Shown piece after piece: positions 24,355-39,100 of a stretch of 64,000 bases of DNA (its first letter is position 1; each line of letters opens with the position of its first letter). The notes under the pieces were generated by a model, which saw nothing but the letters and a program-made list of their open reading frames with translations, ran no database searches and was not told where the DNA came from. Location: NCBI GenBank assembly GCA_024305405.1, contig JAKNDB010000069.1, positions 1-64,000 of the forward strand, in the 5' to 3' direction. The translations under genes were made by a program, and so were the position numbers. Origin of the DNA: Dirofilaria immitis (taxonomy: Eukaryota > Nematoda > Chromadorea > Rhabditida > Onchocercidae).

Positions 24355-27300
24355 GACTTATCCCATTCTTCGAATTATTCCTAAAAATGCTGAACAGTTA
24401 GAACTTTTGTCCACACTATATCTTACTGATAATGAAATGGTATAAATTTTTTCTGTCGTAATTTGAAAGAAAAAATTAAAACATAAAAAATTCAGAACAA
24501 ATAAATTAATTGAAATTTTGTTATATTTCTAGCAATCCAAAATAATTTGCATTTACAAAATGAAATAAATTAACCAACTTTTTTATTTTATCAATTGGCA
24601 AAAATTTTAAATTCATATTTAATCAAAAGAAAAAACACAATTTTTTTCGGTCATAATTTTAGACAGATTTTTGGAAGCCACCGACAAGAATTAATGAAAC
24701 TGTTAGTGTTATGATTAATCCAGGATTTATGGAAAAATTTGATCATTTATTAGAAATGAAATCAATTCCATATCACATTGAAGTGGATGATTTTGCACAG
24801 TAAGTTATCAGAGAGTAATTTTTTTTTATTAGCAATGATAAGTTTTTATCTTTTGGAAGCATTTTTGACTAAAAAATAATTTAGCTTAATTAGTTTCATT
24901 TTATTTAACTTTCTTTTTCTTCGATGTATTTATTATTTAAGAGTGCGAACTATAATTTTTATTACTATCTTATCAACATGTATTATTATGTTTTCTAATT
25001 CGCTATTTTTTTTCGACGAATGTATTGGTTTCTTTCAGAATTTTATCCTTTTTCATTTAAAAAAATTTTTGACTTTTCATTTTGTTTGTGAATCTAAAAG
25101 CTTTTATTTCATTTATTTGTTTGTTTCCTTTTTTTATTTTCAATAATAAGTTTTGGTAGAAAAATTGTGATATTGTATTGTATTTGTATATATATATTTT
25201 AATGAATTATTGAATGATTTGAGAAATTTCAATATAAATTGTTGTCTTTCCTTTTTCAGTTTTAATTAAATTAATAATCGAATAAGAAATTAAATAATGG
25301 AAATGAATATTTCTTCATATCAATTAAATTTTCATTCCGAATTTTGATTTTTAATAAATATTAAAGAACAATTTTGAAGGTATTTTTTTGGCGATTATTG
25401 AATAAATGACAAGATTCGATGTAAATTATAATCATTTTTACTTAAATTTTAATTTAGGTAAGCAAATATATGAAAAGTAAAATAAAAAAACTAGAAATTT
25501 TGATTAATACTGAAAAATAATTAATACTAATATTAATAGCAATTATTTAGATATTTACAAAATAATCAAGAAATGGTACCAAGGAGAAACAGATTATTTG
25601 AAGAGCAGAAACGACTTTGGAATGATAATATCAGAAATTCAAATAATTTTTTGGGCGAATATCATTCTTATGATGACATTATTCGTTGGTTAAAAAATCT
25701 AAAACGGCAAAATCCTGATATTACAACAATTATTAAAATTGGTACGACATATGAAAAAAGGAATATATACGGTGTTAAGGTATGATTGAATTTAAAAATA
25801 TTAAAATCAAATTATCGTTCTATATTATATTATCATCATTTCATATTGCATTTATATTATATTGATTTATTATTAAATTTAAAATTTCTTGAAATTAATT
25901 TTTATTCGTTTAGACAACAAAGTTTTAATGCGTGTATATAATACTTTGCTACTTTATCTCTTAACATAGAATATGAATTCTAATAGAAATTTTTTAAACC
26001 AATAATTATATAATTTAGAATGTACCAATTTTTGTTTGGCACTTAATAAATAATACTGTCATATTCAATTTAGAAAGAATGAAGAATATTAGTAGAAAAA
26101 ATTGAATTGAAAATAAATTTGTAAAATAAAATTTTATATTTATATAAAATTTTAATTTTAATAAATTTTCTAGCTTGGTACCAAGAATACCAATTCAAAA
26201 CCTATAGTTTGGATCGATGCTGGTATTCATGCACGAGAATGGGCATCTGTTCATACCGCATTATATTTTATTAAAAAGTAGACTTTCCTTTTTTTTCTTC
26301 GCTCAAAATGATTTATGCAGCACATACGTATAAGCTTTTAAACTCAACAAATTATTTACTCGCATAAGTATTACTTTACAGTCTGTACAGAAAATAAAAA
26401 CTACCGTATAAAGTTATATGCGTGCATAAATATTAATTCATAGAAATTGCATGGAAATCATTTTCTTATTCATTCAATATATAAAATTACTATAAAATAG
26501 TTAACCTTTTAAATAATAATAATAATATAATATTATTATTATCATTATTATTATTATTATCATTATTATTATCATTATTATTATCATTATTATTATTATT
26601 ATTGTTATTATTATTATTATTATCATTATTATTATATATTAAGCATATTTGTTTATTCATTTTTTTCATTTTCTAAATTGAAGAATTTTTCGAAATTTCA
26701 AAAAAACGAAAAAAACGGGATAATATTTAAAAAAAAGATGGTTTAAATTTGAAATTAAATAACAATAATTTATAGAAAATTTTGAATCTTTTATAAACCT
26801 AATATAATTTATCATTCATAATGAAAAGTCAATCTTTAAAATAGTAAATTTTATATCAAAAATTTTCAGCTTATTACCGAATATTATACTAATCCAAAAA
26901 TTATGCAATATTTGAAAATACTAAATATTTATATATTTCCATGCCTAAATCCGGATGGTTATGAATATACACGAACAAAGCCATACGATCCATCTGTATA
27001 GTTTATTTATTATTATCGAAAAGAATTAGATAAAAATTATTTGTTGCTTTTATTCACTTTTTTTTTGTTGAAAGTAATTGTAGTAAGAATTGGCAAATGA
27101 ATTCAATCGTTTGATTTATAAAATTAAAAATTTGATTGAGTTGATTTATTCGCTATTTTTGGATTACGTTTTTGGAAAAATTAGAACATGCAAAATTACC
27201 CAAACTTTTAGTTACCATTTCATAATTATTTGATTTTTTTACAAAAATTGTATTTTGTTAAAATTTTTTCCGATTTTAATCTATGGTTAATAAATTTAAT

Positions 27301-30131
27301 TAAAACCATAAAAAAGTAAATAAAAATGGCTAATGAATAAAATTGAAATTGAATTATCATAAGAAAAGAAAAACAAATTTCGAAAAAAATTTTTAATTTT
27401 AATTAAATATTTTAAAGGTTCGATTATGGCGAAAAAATCGCCGAACGACAAATTTTTATCAATTGGAATATGGCCGAAAGGAATATTGTTTTGGAGTTGA
27501 TTTAAATCGAAATTTTGCTTTTCATTTTGCTGGTAATATTTTTGTAAAATAACATTTTTTATTTATGAATACATTTTCCTTTAATTTAAGAATGAATACC
27601 GTAGTATCGATTATTATTTTTATATGGTTAATATTGTATCATATTTATGCATATATGTCTGTTCATTTGTTTATTTAAAAAAGATATGAAATTTAAAAAT
27701 TGCAAATTAAAAATTTTAGAATTTCGGGTTTTGGAAAAAATTTACGTGTAGGAGAAATTAATTCTTAATTAAGAACAAAATTTTAATGAACATATGAGCA
27801 AGAATTAAAAAGTGATAAAAAATTTTATATTACAGAAAAATGTAGAATGAGTGGTTTAAAATATATTAGTTTTCGAATGGATTATTTTGAATTTATAAAT
27901 AATTTGAAGGCATTGCAATTTCTGTTTTAATTTACTAATTCCTTGATTAAGTACCAGTGCAATAGTATTTTCATTTTAGATTTTGAAAACGATAGAAGAA
28001 GAAAAAAAAATAGTAGCGAAAAATATCGAATTTCATTTCTTTTGATAAAATGATATAAATTGAAAAAATCTGCTTAAAAATATTTTGTCATCTTATTAAA
28101 ATCTTATTCAAAATTATTTCATCATAATGCATAATTAATTACTAATATTCTCCAAAAAACCAGTAAAATGATTTCAATCAAATACTGCCGAATTTGTTTT
28201 TTCAGCAAAACAGCTTATTTCATATTATTTTTATTTCTTAAATTCGTTTTTATTTTTATTTCAAATATCATTCCCGGTGTCCTTTCTTTATAATTCCAAC
28301 CAAATTTCAAAAAGAATTATTCGCATTGAGATAAAACAATATAACTAAAAATTGAAGTCATAATTAATAACAGCTTTATTAATTTCAAATTTTTCTTAAT
28401 AGATGTTTAAAAAAACTTCAAAAAGTTTCGTTTTTTTGATATTTTTGATAGGATAATTTTATTACCTGTTATTTTCTGCTTAAGTTATTAATCATTTTAG
28501 AAGTTGGTTCCAGTTCGTCGCCATGTTCTGCTATTTATCATGGTAGAAATGCATTTAGCGAACCAGAAACACAGTTAAAACATTTTTTTATGATATGAGC
28601 TTATTAATTCTTGAAGTTCTTAAAAGTTCAATGAGAAAGTCTTATAGGTTATTTCAGTGTACCACATAATAATAATTTTGGAATGGATTTATTGAGTTTC
28701 ATGCTTTCTTTTAGTATTAAGCTTGTATATATTTTTATATGGAAATAATGAAAAAAATCGGATAAAACTTTTCAAAATAAAAATTTGAATTATTATTACG
28801 TTGAAAATATTTAGGATATTTGTGAAATTGATAAATGATTTTTATGAGAATGAGATTAATTATAAATTAATATTGAAATATATGATTTCCTATAGCTTTT
28901 TTACATGAAATTTATAACTGAAAAATACTTTATAGAGCTATACGTGATGCCATATTATCATTACGTAAGCAAATGAAAGCATATATGACATTACATACTT
29001 ATTCGCAACTATGGATTTATCCATATTCAAATATGCGACATGCATATTCATCTGATATTAATGATTTAGTAAGTTATTAAATATGAAAATGAAATTTAAA
29101 TTTGTAAGAAAAATTTTATCTTATATAGAAATGAATTAATTAATATTAATTTCAGAGAGCTGTTGCAAAAAAGCTGTCGAATCATTGAGGAAATTATATG
29201 GGACAAAATATGAATATGGTACTGGGCCCGAAGTTATATGTAAGTTTTTTTTGAAAAAATTAATATTATCAGCGTTACTGTAAAAGTAGCGTGAGCAAAA
29301 AGATAGATCGATATTTCTCAGTGAAATTGTGTATCATCGTTTGGTTGAATAAAATCTATCATATGAAACTTCGTTACGCAAAAAATCTCTTCCAAACTTC
29401 TTCTTCCTCAATATCACAAATAAGTAAGCATTGCTAGTGTATAAAGATTAAGGGATGCATACTGTAAAATAGATAAGCAAAGGTGTATACTATAAAGTAT
29501 GCATGTTAAAGAATTAATAAGTATATGCTGTAGAGTTTCAATGAGAAATTAAACAAATAAGATATTGTCAAATACGAAAAGGTTGATATAAATGTGATAG
29601 ATATTGTCGATGAATTATTGATTAGATCAATTCTTTCATTGGACGAAAAAATGAAAGAAGAAAAAGAAAGATGAAGAATTATTAATTGACAATCAATTTT
29701 ATGATTTCACAGATGCATTTTCTGGTGGATCATCTGATTGGGTTAAAGCAACAGCAAATGTTAAATATTCATATACAATCGAATTACGCCCTTCAAAATC
29801 AAGTTTGTTTATCAATTGCATCATTTTTGATAACTATGATAAAAGTTTAAAAATTAAGTTGATTTTAATTAATTAAACATAAAAACCATAAAAATGAATT
29901 TAATTTAAAATTTAGCGTAGATTAATCTAGATTTTTAATTAAGTTATAAGAATTAATTCAAAAAATAATTTTAACTTTTTAGCATCGAATGGCTTTATTT
30001 TGAATAAACAAGAGCTTATACCAATCGGTAGAGAAACATATGAAGGTATCAAAGTAGTTATTGATAAAGTAATCATGGAAGCTATGCAAAAACATGGTAC
30101 AATAATTCATGATAGTAATTTGCATATTTGA
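24355..30131 (+). CDS. M14A zinc carboxypeptidase (carboxypeptidase 1), 5' exon missing
   Basis: Removes C-terminal residues from peptides; probably secreted as a zymogen. Exons: 24355-24439, 24663-24799, 25551-25779, 26174-26278, 26870-26995, 27418-27532, 28501-28573, 28936-29068, 29156-29239, 29713-29802, 29983-30131. The first three carry the activation propeptide (RIIPKNAEQLELL, DFWKPPT) and the YHSYDDI catalytic-domain entry. The M14 signature has zinc ligands H and E in HAREW and H in TLHTYS; LNRNF, IYHGRNAFSEPET and catalytic E in IELRP are present. About 441 aa without a signal exon; an ATG at 24329 is in frame but gives no signal peptide. Exon ends match carboxypeptidase 2. Two 1-base losses: a G at the 26278 donor and an A in 29167-29172. 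AATAAA lies at 30166. It has no ShK domain. Confidence 0.88.
26513..26636 (+). repeat. (ATT)n/(ATC)n microsatellite in an intron
   Basis: About 120 bp of att and atc trinucleotides, switching from aat to att near 26530, inside the carboxypeptidase 1 intron after the HAREW exon. It can form a local AAT/ATT hairpin. Confidence 0.9.
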
Positions 30132-33100
30132 AATGATATTATTCTAAAATTTAAATATTTCGAAAAATAAATTCAGCTAAAAAAATCAAAGTAAATGTAA
30201 TCGAAAAATAATCAAAGATTAATTAAAAATAATAAATTAAAAGACATGTATGCTTGCTCAATATTTAGATGGTTAAAAAATAAATTTAGTTAAGAGAAGT
30301 TAAATGTATGTAATCAATAAATGATTAGATATTAATTAAACTGTAGAAATCATGCATATTATAAAGTATCAATTCACGTTTTTAATTCTTAACTAAACTT
30401 GTCATTAATAAGCAAATATAATTCATGAATCATATTAAATTACTTCACTATTCACCTAATGTAAATGAAAAAATTTAACTTCTAAATTTTAATGCCTTTT
30501 TTAAGATGGCAAATTAAAAGATAGGAAAAAGAACGAAAGAAGTTTCACTCCTACTTTCTACTATTCATAAAAATTTATGCTTACTTAAATACTTAAAGAT
30601 ACTAAAATGTGAAAGAAAAAAATGAATAATCAAATACTTTTAAAAAGTAATGATAAAGTAATGGTAATACCTAAAGATTAAATCATATTTGCATATAAAT
30701 ATGTAAAAGAAAAAATTTTATAATATTCGAAAATTCGACAGCAATTATGAAAATGTAATAAAAATCAAAAGTAAATGAATAAATCAAGTCCCCGAATATG
30801 TTATTTAACAATTATAAGATATTATATTATATTGTCCTAGTATCGAATGATTATTTAATAATCATATTAATTCAAAAATTTCAGAAATATGACAATTGTT
30901 TCACCGTTGGTACGTTTTGCTGTACAAATAATAATTATTTCCTCAATATCATATAGGTGTTTTGCTTTATTGTTTATTATAAACTACCTATAAAATTCAG
31001 AATAATTAATAATTATTATCTTATACTATTTCATTATCTCTTCGATTTATACAACTGCCTGCTTATGATAATTATTGTTCTCGTAATTTCATAACCATTT
31101 TTGTTTTATATTAATATTTACGAAATTTATTAACAGTTATCAAAACAGTTAAAATAGATGCATTTTTAAAATTTTTGTCATTATCTATTATTTAAAAATG
31201 TTCTTATTATAAAGTACTATGTTTCCAGATTACTGTATTCTTATAGTTGCCGTAGACAAAATATTCTGTACTCTTCTCGTTACTGTATTTAGTTTTAGTA
31301 TATCGCAATTTCACTGGATTTTCAAAACAATTGATACTCGTTTTATAACTTTCGAACAAATATTACAGTTATGGACTAATTATCGTAATTTTTTCATTAA
31401 GCTACAATATGATTTGATAATTTTGTACTTCAAAGTTTCAAATGAATAACTCACCTGATACATAATTGATTAGCAGGATAGATAATTTGTTTTGTTTTTA
31501 TGAAAAGTGCAAAAATTGATTTATGTTCTCCTCAAATTGTTATTTTTGTGGAATGAAATTGCGTAAATACTGATTAGTTAATATTTATTAGTGATATTAC
31601 TAACTTCATAAGTAATTTATTTTACAACTGCATGGTCCATTTTTGTTGGAGTTATTTTTAACAAAATTGAGATAAATAATTGAAATTTCAATTTTAACAA
31701 ATCTATCAAGTTTTTTATTTATAATTATATCATTTTTGATATCATTTTCTTATTCTCTTTCTCTTCTCTTTTTCTCTTTCCTTTTATTAATTAAATATAT
31801 ATTTTGTTATTTATATAGTCGTAGGACTTTTTACTCATGTAAATTACCATTATTTTCAATACAAAACTTTTTTCAAGAAAAATATTTTGTTTCGAAAAAG
31901 TGAAAAAGAAAAAATATGATAGTATGATGAATAATTTTTTTATTCAATTTTTTTTGACATCTAAAAACATTTAAAAAAGAAATAAAAAGTAATTATTATT
32001 ATTCCCTTTTTTTTCAAATATTATTTTATTAATTGCAAATAAAAAATAAGTGAAAGTAAAAGAAAAGATATCGTTTTTGAAAGTTATTCATTCAAAACAA
32101 AAAAAGTGATTTATTAATATTGATTAGTTTTAATTTTTTTGTATATTATGTAAATTGTCATTATCAGAGTATTTGATGATTACCGCATATTTTAAATTCT
32201 AACTTTTTATTTGTTTTTTAATTCGTTTTTTCATCCATTTCATAAATAAGAAGCAAATATGTCGCTTACATTAAAACTTCAGGGAGAATAAAACGATAAA
32301 TTTTTCGAGAGAAGAATAAAAAAATTGAAACGATCTCAATTCATTAAGAAATTTCATTGAAAAGTTTGAAAATTTGCCAGGAATTTACAAAATTATTTAA
32401 AAGATTTTTCAATTTTTTGACAGTTTTCGATAAATCTAAATTTTTTTGTCTAATTTTTTAGGAAATACTTAAATTATTTGAGCTGTCATAAATCTGATAA
32501 AAAATTCCATCCCCTCTTAATAAAATTGATAAAATGGCTCAAAACAAGTGATAACTTCAACTTTGAGCTGATCAAATTTCAATTTCTCTTCTTGATTAAA
32601 AGATAATGATTCTCTGAATGAAAATTTAATTATTTTTGGCTTTTATTCATAAAATAGATAAGGAAAAGATGAAAAGCCTATGCTTATTAAAATCAGAATT
32701 AAACGGATTTGATTGAGATCATTAAATTATAAACAATTAATTTAAATTTTGTTATAAAACACTGATGATCTAACGTTATCTTTCTTGCCGTTATTCTTCG
32801 GAAAGTAACGGATTTTTTCAGTGAAATTTCAATTTTTCCACTTGATAAAAATTTTCCAATAAAAAAATTTTAGCAATACTGCTAAAAATATTTTGATACA
32901 GTTGTTAAAAAATAGAAAATACCAGAAGAAAAAAATACCAAATTTAATTTCGAATTAAGCCGAAAAAATTGAATGTTGATAAGATGCAATTGATAAGATG
33001 CAAAGATTACCTTATCACTTTTGCTTACAATATCTTATCAGCATTTTTGGGAAATAGAAAAAAGCTTTGCAGCATTTAATTTTTAATTAAGCAGGAAATT

Positions 33101-35160
33101 GAGATTAAATTTGATGCCAAAAAAAATTTCATCAATTTTCTTTTTTAACGAAATATATTCCGAACTAATCGGCATAGATACTGGTCCGGTATTTTCAGTA
33201 TTCGGATAATTTGAGTTAGGCAAAATGGACACTTGATCAGATCATATATCAATGATATTTTATTGCTTATTTTTTGTTTGCTGAAGCGAACAATATGTGA
33301 TGAATTTTATCGACGGGATTAATTAAATTAAATTTTTATTTTTATCATTTAGATTTTAAAATTTTGTTGGAAGTGATTTTTACACTTTTTAGCACATTAA
33401 ACTTCAAAAAATTTGTTATTAAAGCAATTATGAAATTAAAAATTCAAATTCAGATTTGAAATGAAACTAAAATTTTATCAAAGACATAAATTGATTCATC
33501 GAATTTGAAAATATTTGATAAGGTAGTAGAAAAATAAAGTAAAAATAAAATTGTCATTTGATAATTGATTTTAGTTGGTTTTGTACACAAAATGAAAAAA
33601 AATTGATTTTGATCCAATCAATTCAATAATTTAAATTTTAATCTTATCATTTTATGATTGAAATACAGTTAATTTTTAAAAATGGAAACTTTCCATTAAA
33701 ATAGCATGCTAAAACGAAATTAAATTTTTAATCAACTTTGCAAGAAAAAATTTAATAGATAATTTACTTGTTTAATTGATAAATTAATATAACAATTATT
33801 TGTGACAAAAGAAAAATAGATAAAGAAAATAGATAAAATTTTATCAGAAATTATTTTTTTCACTTAAAGAGGAATTTGATTCAGCATAAATAAATTAGTT
33901 ATAATTTATTTTGATTTCCATTAATTCGTTAAAAACAATTCACTTTTTTATCATTTTTTGACCCCGGAATTATCTCTATTCAAGTTTTATAATTAATGGA
34001 ATAGGCGAAATTTAAATTATTAATTTTTTCAACAAAATTCAATTCGTTAGTAATGAATCTTTTTTAAATTTATCGGTAGTTTATCGTTTTATTTTTGTGC
34101 ATCGTTCACTTTTTTCTTTTTCTTTGAAAAAGAAAAAGAAAAAACGTAAATTAAATTCAAATAAATAGAATTAAGTTTGTTGAAAAAATTCAAAAATGAA
34201 TTTATTAAGAGTTATCAGTAATAAAACTTAAAAATTTGATAATTGTATATCAATGAAACAAAATTGAATTCAATCAATTTGCTTACAAATTGATATTAAA
34301 AACAATTTGGTTCATTCAATTTTTTCTCTCTATCATAAACTTCATTCCTTTTTTTTCATTTAAAATAACCATTCCAAAGTTTGTTTTTTCTTTTTAATTT
34401 TTATAGATTTAATAAACAAAATTTAAAATAATGGAATGAATAATAAAATTAAAGGAATAGAATAGTAACTTTTGGTACACTGAATTGTAAAATAAATAAA
34501 ATTTAAATTAAAAAAATATAATATTATTGCAAAGTTGCTTTTTCATCTAAAAACCTGTCTTTTATTTTTATTTTTATTACATCTCTTATTCATTTTTCAC
34601 TCTCGTGATTTTACCTAATTTAATTGGAATTGAAAATTCTTTTATGTTATCAAAATCAAATAAATTATTATCATAATTATCTAACAATTATCTTACGATA
34701 CAATGCTATTTATTCTTATGCTTTTCCTTTTTTCATTTATCTAATGCACTTGTACTATTCTCGAACAAACAATATTTTTTGCGTTATTATTAAATTGATT
34801 AATAAATGCAATTTAAAAATTTAACGAATATTTATAAAAATTAATCTTTTTATAATTAATCTAATTTAATTGTTTATCTAAGCTAATTGTTAATTAGATA
34901 ACTATTAATTAGCAGAATTAATGCAGAAAATAACTGTTATGAATCATTCATAATGATATAGTTATCGTAGGCTAAAAATATGCTAATATTAATATCCGTT
35001 ATTTCTATCAACAATTTTGATTTCAAATAGTTCAACAATTTCAGTACAATATTTATACTGCATAATTAGTTTCTATGATTTACTATAGATGATTTCTGCA
35101 GTCCTACCATATAAAATAATTCAATTGTAAAATACTGTACCTTCATAAAAAGTATAATTG

Positions 35161-35385
35161 TATCCAGTCATGAATAATATATTAGAAATGATGTTGTTAT
35201 ATTCGATCATAAATAAACAATGATGCATAATGTTGTTGTATGAGACATGATATTACTGTATTCGATCACAAATAAACAATGATGCATAATGCTACTATTA
35301 CTGTATTCAGTTATAAATAAATAATAATGCATAATGTTATTGTATTCAATAACAAATTAATAATGCAATTGTATATGATATTATT
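35161..35385 (+). repeat. Irregular tandem repeat, about five units of 39-59 bp
   Basis: Units share 'attcgatcayaaataaacaa' followed by 'tgatgcataatg'. Unit starts are at about 35161, 35202, 35261, 35306 and 35345; the outer units are more diverged. No coding potential. Confidence 0.75.
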
Positions 35386-35919
35386 AATTAATGATTATAA
35401 TAACATTAATTGTTAGAAACAATGATGATTCAAAATTTGCTTCTACGTTTTTTTATTTTTTAAATAATTTTTAAATCACTTCCTCTCATATCTTCTATCT
35501 TTTCTTCAGGAAATATTGTCAAAAAAATTAATTCATCGCTTTAAAATTTTCTAAACTAATAATTTTGTGAAATGAGAACGTTCGATTCTTAATTCCTTTT
35601 GCCCATGATTTTCATTTTCCATTTCTCATCACATCATTATTTTCAATTATTATCATTATTTTTGATAATACAGTTTTTCAAATGCCATAATAATGATAGT
35701 TCTCTCTAAAAGATTCTCAAAAATATTATTTTTTAAAAATATAATTTTAAATTTACCACACATCGGATCTATCAAATAGTAAGGTAAGATAGACAAATTT
35801 TATTTTAATTAATCAAAATTATAAATGATTGTTTACGAAAATGTCCAAACAAGAATCAGCACATCATACAATAATACGGACAAATATTTGTAAATGAAAA
35901 CAAAGCGTTAATTACACAT

Positions 35920-36175
35920 CATCATTATTATCGTTATCATCATCACCATCATCAATATCATCATCATCGTTATCAACATTGCTTATCACTTCATTCAAAA
36001 CATTCACATATTATTACTATTATCATCATTAGCGTTTAAAAAATTTTTACTCATACCATTTATTATTATCACCATCATTATTATCAATACTTCAAAAAAA
36101 AAAAATTCTGACATATATCATTCGTAATTATCTCATTATCATCATCAATAAATTGAAGATGCTAATCCCAAATTC
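35920..36175 (+). repeat. ATC/ATT-rich imperfect trinucleotide repeat region
   Basis: Interspersed runs of atc and att (for example 35922-35962 and 36058-36092) with frequent interruptions. Low-complexity intergenic DNA. Confidence 0.75.
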
Positions 36176-39100
36176 ATCATTTTCTATATATAATGAAGGA
36201 TTTATCCTAGTAATATTATAATAATTGTCATAATAATTTATTATCTTTTTAAATATTTGAAATTTATTAAGATTTATTATAATATTTAAGAAAGTAATAA
36301 ATCGATTATTTGAATGATTTTTTCTTGCATAATATATTTTTTTAAAGAAGTTATCGCATAATTATTTAATGTTTCACGAAATTTTTTTAATGAAATTTTT
36401 ATAAATTATTTGATTAGTTTACTATGAAATATACGTATATGTTGCTTATCAATTATTGATAACTAATTCTAATAAGCAAAGAATTGAATAAAGAAATAAA
36501 ATAGAAAAAACGAAAAACCGAAAGGATATCAGTATCACGAAAGAAGAATAATATTCATGAATATTAGAACAAAAAATTTTAATACTTTCGTTTTTATTTT
36601 AATTTTGATTTTTTTAAATTAAATTCTTTGCTTATTTCCTAACTTTAAATTTCAAATTGCAAATTTAAATTCTTTTATTTATTTTTTTCTTTCGTTAAAT
36701 GAATTAATTATTTAATTGAAAAAGTAATGAATTTTTAATAAATTTTTTTAAAATAAATTATTATATTTTATCGATTTCTTTTTTCACTTTTGTTTTTTCA
36801 TATAAAATTATGGTTTATTTTACATATTTTTTAATCATGTATGATTATTATAATCATCTATATTACTGCAAATGTGAGAGATAAATTACTGAAATATATA
36901 AAAACAAAACTTAGAACCATTCGAAAGATATTAATAAAATCATTTTAAACTATATTTAAAAAGAATTTCAAACTGCATTAGTAAAATATATAAAAGGAAA
37001 CTCAAATAAAAATATAAAAAATTAGAAAATGTAGAAAATTGAAATGCGTAAAATATGATGGAATATCATTACTCGAAATCGGGCAAGAAATATTAAATAT
37101 AATACAAAGTATAAAAATACAATCAAGCATCAAGACTTAAAATATAATATAGTACGCAAAATAGACAATACAGAAATAAAAGTAGAATTTTAAAATAAAC
37201 CTTAAAATATAGCATACAAAAATATGAGAAAAAAATTAAGTAAAAAATGTTAATTACAGTAATACTTGATTAACTCAAATAAAGCAATTTTACGAATTAA
37301 TTATGTTAAATAATTTTATTGCGGAAGTTATTAATTTAAGATAATTTAAATATTATTAAAGATTATTTAAAATCTTTTGAAAAATTTCTTCCTATTTTTC
37401 AGTTTTGTAGGAATGAAATTTCTATACTTTAGATAGTTAATTTAAATATTATTAGAAGCAATTTAAAAATAATTTTTGTTTTAAAATTTTTTTCCTTTTT
37501 AATTTTGCAAAAATGAAATTCTTTAGAATTAAAGAAATTTTATAATAAATTATCTTTTTCAACTGAAATAAAAATTTAAAATTCTTCTAAAATTAAAGGA
37601 AAATTTTATTTATCAAGTGAAAAAGAGCCAAAAAAGTCTGATTTGTAAAATTAAATCAGATTCAAGGCGTATTATCGCTAAATTATTTTTTTAATAAAAA
37701 TTTTATTTTTGAATCAAATAATTTATCGATTTATTATAAGATTTTAATAATGCTTCAATACACTTCGATGTACAAGCATATTTTGATGACAATTTATTGG
37801 ATATAATTATAATTGCAAGGAAGTTAATTAAACTTGAAAAGTTAATGGTTATATTAATTGCAAAATCTATTTACAATGGAAAATTATATTATCTTACCAA
37901 ATCAAGCAAAATCTTCATTCCGTCTTTTCCCCAATATTTTCATATTAATTAAAATTAATTTTAGGATTTAAAAATTTTATTCAAGAAAATTACCATCTAT
38001 TTTGAAAAAGTAAACAAAAGTTTTTCTGTTTTTCCAATTTTATTTTCGAGTCAATTAAAATTTATTCTAGTATTTCAAAATCCACCTATGCACATCATGG
38101 TAATTTATCCAGAAAAAATTCTCCGATCTTTTTTCCTTCATTCTTACATCAGTTAAAATTAAGTTTAGAATTTCCACACTTTTATAATAAAAATCGTATC
38201 ACAAATCCTGTGGAAGTACTATTCATCTTTTTAACTTTGTTTTTAAATTAGCTGAAATTAATTTCAGGATTTTAAGATTTACTTATTTATGTTAGAAAAT
38301 TAAATTGTATTAATCGTCCGAAACAGTTACTGTAATCCTTTTTCCTTTCTTCATTATTTTCACATCAATTAAAATTAATTCTAGGATTTCATATTTTGTG
38401 AACCTGTTAGTAGAAAATTTTTTACTATATAAAAAGCTCTGTAATCCATTTCTTGTTTTTTTCGTTTTTCATTTTTATCTATGCTAGACAACTGATCGTA
38501 TTTTCTTTCGAAAAAAGATTACTGTAATTCATTTTTGTTTCTTCGATTATTTTTTTGTTACATAAATAGTGGCGAAATTTTTACATAAATCATATAGTTA
38601 TTAATAATAATGGAATAAAATGAAATAATTTTTAAGTTGAAAATTGATTGATCAATTATAATGTAAGTATAATTAAATAAATAAAGAGATCTTAATATTA
38701 CCTATAATCGGATTAGATCAGTAAATATTATGTAACAATGCAACCTGATAGGATAAGGATAAGCATATAAAAGTTCGCTTCAAAATCGTTCGATAAATTT
38801 TGTTACGAAATTCTCTTCGAAATAACACATTTTTCACACATTTTTCGAAAACTAAATAAATAGAAATTGATTTTTTAATTAAAAAATTTAATAAATTTTA
38901 GTAATTAAGTTCTCATTCAAATTTTAAATTATTATTTTTGAATTTTTTTATTGCCAATTTTCATTTGATTCGTATTTAAAATATCACTTTTTTTTCTAAA
39001 AATAGTTTGAACTATAATTTCTGATGCAATTAAATGAATGTAATAATTTTGTTATAAATTATGATGTCATTTAAATATATCGAATCAAATAGATGACAAT

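Noticed and set aside
24329..24439. ATG at 24329 as the true start of carboxypeptidase 1
   Set aside because: It is in frame but gives no signal peptide for an enzyme with a zymogen propeptide. The acceptor at 24354 has the same phase as the matching exon of carboxypeptidase 2, so an upstream exon is more likely.
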